Positions 5,141 through 7,329 of a stretch of 7,329 bases of DNA are shown piece after piece. A program made the position numbers and the translations under genes. The stretch's first letter is position 1. Each line of letters begins with the position of its first letter. Under the pieces are notes generated by a model. That model saw only the letters and a program-made list of their open reading frames with translations, did no database searches and had not been told where the DNA came from. Source of the stretch: Myxococcota bacterium (GTDB lineage: Bacteria > Myxococcota > Polyangia > GCA-2747355 > JAKLHH01); NCBI GenBank assembly GCA_022710245.1, contig JAKLHH010000359.1, positions 1 through 7,329 on the forward strand, written 5' to 3'.

Positions 5141-6193
5141 ATGAACGAGCGCACCCTCTGCGATTGCGACGGCTGTCGGCAGCTCGCGCTGGATCCGCCG
5201 GAGCGACCGTTCTGCCCGTTCTGCGACGACCAGGCCTATCACGTGCACTGCCCGGTCTGCGGCGAGCCCCTGGTCGCCGGGGGCACGGCGGTGAGGGTCT
5301 GCTGCTCGACCTGCGCCGAGCACGAGCTCTGGCAGGCTCGCGCCTTCGTGGGGGCCGGCGCGCTCGGCAGCCCGACCGCGATCGTGCTGCCGCAGGGGCG
5401 CCGCCCGCTGACGGACGCGGACTGCCAGGGGCTCGCGGCGCGGATCGGGCTCGCGGACACTGCCTTCCTCGAGCCGCAGCCGCGCCCTGACCCCGCTCGC
5501 TGGCGTGCCCGCTTCTTCTCGCCGCGGGAGCAGCTGTCCGTCTGCTTCCAGGCGCTGATCAGCTCCGCCGCGGTCCTGCGACGACGCGATCCGGAGCTCG
5601 CCGGACGCGAGCTCTCGTTCCTCTGCGGTGGGGGTGCGCTCTCGGTCTCGACCCGCGAGGAGCTGGAGTGGGTCCGCATCGGCCGGGACGGCGTCGCGGT
5701 GCCGGCCCTCGATCCGTCGCCCGTCCTCGACGCGCACCTCCCCGCGACCGCGACCGCGACCGCGACCGCGACCGCGGCCGCCCCGTCCCGCGTCGTCGTG
5801 GTGGGCGGCCGTGCCCGCGCCTACCGGCTCCTCGCCGACGAGGGCGCGCTGCTCGCGCTGGAGCTCGCGCCCGCCGCGGCGCTGCGCCTGCTCACGGCGC
5901 TCGAGGCGGCGGGGCTCTGCCTGGTGGCGCCGGCGGGGTCGGGCCGCCTGCGGCTCCGCGTCTTCACGCGCTCGCTCGGCGGACGGGAGGACGTCTCGAC
6001 GGGCGGCGCGGTCGCGGGCCTGGCGGCGTTCCTGCGCGAGGCCGGGGTCGCGCCGGCCTCGCGGCGCTGGCTCGTCGAGCAGGGCCGCGGCGCCGCGGAG
6101 CAGAGGGGCGTGCTCGCCCTCGACGAGGACGGGGCGGGCATCCTGGTCGGCGGGCGCGTCGAGGAGGTGCAGCTCCTCACTCCGGCGGCCTGA
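5141..6193 (+). CDS. PhzF-like protein with N-terminal cysteine-rich, zinc-ribbon-like domain
   Basis: A 350-residue two-part protein. Residues 1-60 carry ten cysteines: CDCDGC (7-12), CPFC (25-28), CPVC (37-40) and CCSTC (54-58), most likely two zinc-binding knuckles or ribbons. From about residue 65 the sequence follows the PhzF / diaminopimelate-epimerase-like fold: ARAFVGAGALGSPTAIVLP (GNPAAVV position), LADTAF (104-109, family SETAF), FFSPREQLSVCFQA (FTPxxE..CGHAT position), EDVSTGGAVAGLAAFL (DPATGSA position) and VEQG (312-315). Compared with PhzF, the catalytic Glu is Asp106 and the GHAT His is Gln137, while the DPATGSA Asp is kept (Asp284). It may therefore be an altered or inactive isomerase used for binding. 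An Ala-Thr repeat near residues 201-213 links the two lobes. The N-terminal domain resembles none of the PhzF enzymes I know. The PhzF relation is by motif order, not by search. The next gene starts 8 bases after the stop. Confidence 0.75.
   Translation: MNERTLCDCDGCRQLALDPPERPFCPFCDDQAYHVHCPVCGEPLVAGGTAVRVCCSTCAEHELWQARAFVGAGALGSPTAIVLPQGRRPLTDADCQGLAARIGLADTAFLEPQPRPDPARWRARFFSPREQLSVCFQALISSAAVLRRRDPELAGRELSFLCGGGALSVSTREELEWVRIGRDGVAVPALDPSPVLDAHLPATATATATATAAAPSRVVVVGGRARAYRLLADEGALLALELAPAAALRLLTALEAAGLCLVAPAGSGRLRLRVFTRSLGGREDVSTGGAVAGLAAFLREAGVAPASRRWLVEQGRGAAEQRGVLALDEDGAGILVGGRVEEVQLLTPAA
5742..5776 (+). repeat. Hexanucleotide microsatellite (CCGCGA)5 inside the PhzF-like gene
   Basis: Five perfect copies of CCGCGA fill 5742-5771, followed by a partial CCGCG to 5776. 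Read in frame they encode alternating Ala and Thr (GCG ACC codons) between the two predicted lobes of the PhzF-like domain. Each unit adds or removes two residues without changing the frame, so the linker length could vary between strains. Confidence 0.9.
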
Positions 6194-6195
6194 GG
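6192..6195 (+). promoter_or_regulatory. Shine-Dalgarno GAGG deciding the GTG start of the cysteine-cluster gene
   Basis: GAGG overlaps the previous stop codon (TGAGG) and lies six bases before GTG 6202. No ATG or GTG was found in this frame for about 260 bases upstream, which supports the GTG and indicates translational coupling with the PhzF-like gene. Confidence 0.55.
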
Positions 6196-6201
6196 CTCGT
6201 C

Positions 6202-7329
6202 GTGCACGTCTACTTCGCCTTCGCCGATGGGCTCCTCGGCCACGACTGCGAGGCCTGCGGTGCCCGCTGCTGCCGCGGGCTCGGCTTCTGCGCCGACGAG
6301 CCGGAGCTCGAGCGGCTCCTCGCCGAGCACCCGGGCCTCGCGCCGTGGTGCCGCGCCACCGGTCAGCGAGGCTTGAGCACCATCTGGAACTTCGCGCCTG
6401 GCTGCTTCTTCCTCGAGGGGACGCGCTGCGTGCTCCACGCCGAGCACGGCTTCGGGGCGAAGCCCTTCACCTGCCGCTGGTTCCCGACCAATCGCCTGCT
6501 CCGCCTGGGGGAGGCGCTGCTCGTCGATCTGCACCCGCTCTGCCCGGTGGCGCCGCACGGCGGCGAGCTGCTCCGGCACCAGGACCTGCTGGCGAGGCTG
6601 CGCGCCGACGAGCCGCAGGTCCTCGCGCGCACCCAGGCCGCGACGCTCCCGCCCGGCGCGACGGTGGGGCTCCTCGCCTTCGAGGAGTGGTGCCGCGATC
6701 ACCTGAGCGGCCTGGGCGAGGTCCTCGAGCTCGCCGGCGCGCTCGCCGCTGCCGCGCGCCGCCTCGCCGACGATCCAGCCCGCGACCCGGCCGCGCTCCC
6801 CGTCGAGCACGGGCCCCGAATCGAGCTCGCGGCGTGGCGAGGCGCGGCGGCCCGCTTCCTCGGCTGCCAGCCCCGCCCGGCGCCGGAGCTGGACGCGCTC
6901 CTCACCGCGCTCTCGCCGAGCCTGCGCCTCGAGCTCCTGGCCGAGCTGCCGTGGCGCTCGTACCCCGAGTTCTGCCTCGACTACCCGCGCCTCCTCCTCG
7001 GGCTGCAGCTCTTGCTGCAGGTCCTCGCCGGCATGAGCCGCGCGCCGCTCACGGCCGAGAGCGTCCGCCAGGTGCTCGGGGCGAGCCGCCTCCTCCTCTG
7101 GCTGCTCGCGCGGATCGACCGCGTCCCGCAGCTCCGGGCCGAGGCGCTCTCCGATCAGGTGACGGTGAGCCTGCCGCGGGCCCGGGTCACCGCGCTGCAG
7201 CGCGTGCTCTCCTTCATTCACGCCGTCAACCCGCGCCGGCGGCTGACGCTCGGCGAGCTCGTCGAGGAGCAGGGCTTCCACACCCCTCGCGAGCGCGTGG
7301 AGCTCCTCACCGCGCTCCCCCGCGAGGTG
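6202..7329 (+). CDS. YkgJ-type cysteine-cluster protein with long helical extension, cut by window edge
   Basis: The first 376 residues are visible and no stop is reached by the window end. Near the N-terminus lies the CX2CX3CC cluster DCEACGARCC (C16, C19, C23, C24), then Cys30, followed by GCFFLEGTRCVLHAEHGF (C68, C76) and PFTCRWFP (C91), the pattern of the YkgJ / UPF0153 zinc- or iron-chelating family, where a CxL...C.iy...P..CR.fP segment follows the cluster. YkgJ members are usually about 100-200 residues, so this one is unusually long: after residue 115 it is Leu- and Ala-rich, apparently helical, with no motif I recognise. FliB-type lysine N-methylases share a related cysteine cluster and are about this long, so a modification enzyme is a distant alternative. 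The GTG start is 8 bases after the PhzF-like stop. Function of the family is not established; metal binding is the safe inference. Confidence 0.78.
   Translation, partial: MHVYFAFADGLLGHDCEACGARCCRGLGFCADEPELERLLAEHPGLAPWCRATGQRGLSTIWNFAPGCFFLEGTRCVLHAEHGFGAKPFTCRWFPTNRLLRLGEALLVDLHPLCPVAPHGGELLRHQDLLARLRADEPQVLARTQAATLPPGATVGLLAFEEWCRDHLSGLGEVLELAGALAAAARRLADDPARDPAALPVEHGPRIELAAWRGAAARFLGCQPRPAPELDALLTALSPSLRLELLAELPWRSYPEFCLDYPRLLLGLQLLLQVLAGMSRAPLTAESVRQVLGASRLLLWLLARIDRVPQLRAEALSDQVTVSLPRARVTALQRVLSFIHAVNPRRRLTLGELVEEQGFHTPRERVELLTALPREV

Noticed and set aside
4253..5737. 494-codon minus-strand open frame opposite the dipeptidase and PhzF-like genes
   Set aside because: Antisense shadow; it crosses a gene boundary on the sense strand and has no recognisable domain.
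5821..7281. 486-codon minus-strand open frame opposite the cysteine-cluster gene
   Set aside because: The plus strand here has the CX2CX3CC signature and a coupled start; the minus translation is Glu/Arg/Ala/Gln-rich low-complexity sequence.

Overview
The window is very GC-rich bacterial DNA, well above 70% GC by eye. Genes are tightly packed, codon third positions are almost all G or C, and long open frames appear on both strands as a side effect. The style (a bacterial XPB-type helicase with its DUF790 partner, lipoprotein and envelope enzymes, cysteine-cluster proteins, GTG starts) fits a delta-proteobacterial or Myxococcota-type genome. That placement is inference; no marker gene is present.

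Left arm, minus strand (about 1-2030): a two-gene operon with an XPB/Rad25-like SF2 helicase (587-1948, probably starting further upstream) followed by a DUF790/Bax1-type nuclease subunit (1-621, cut by the window edge). The two overlap by 35 bases. This is the bacterial form of the archaeal XPB-Bax1 helicase-nuclease pair, a DNA-repair module.

Divergent spacer (about 2030-2110): no gene. It holds a small hairpin, a perfect 12-bp tandem duplication and a weak candidate promoter facing the helicase.

Middle, plus strand (2111-5080): a three-gene envelope operon. It has a membrane acyltransferase-3, a secreted alpha/beta hydrolase (start and stop overlap by one base), and a VanX-like D-Ala-D-Ala dipeptidase with a lipoprotein signal (10 bases downstream). 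Together they suggest periplasmic or outer-membrane tailoring of a glycan or peptidoglycan: acyl addition, possible ester or peptide hydrolysis, and dipeptide cleavage.

Right arm, plus strand (5141-7329): two cysteine-rich genes 8 bases apart. The first is an unusual fusion of a ten-cysteine, zinc-ribbon-like N-terminus to a PhzF-like fold with altered catalytic motifs and a microsatellite-encoded Ala-Thr linker. The second is a long YkgJ-type CX2CX3CC cysteine-cluster protein that runs off the window. This pair is the least explained and most interesting part. I see no RNA gene, insertion sequence, CRISPR array or prophage signal.
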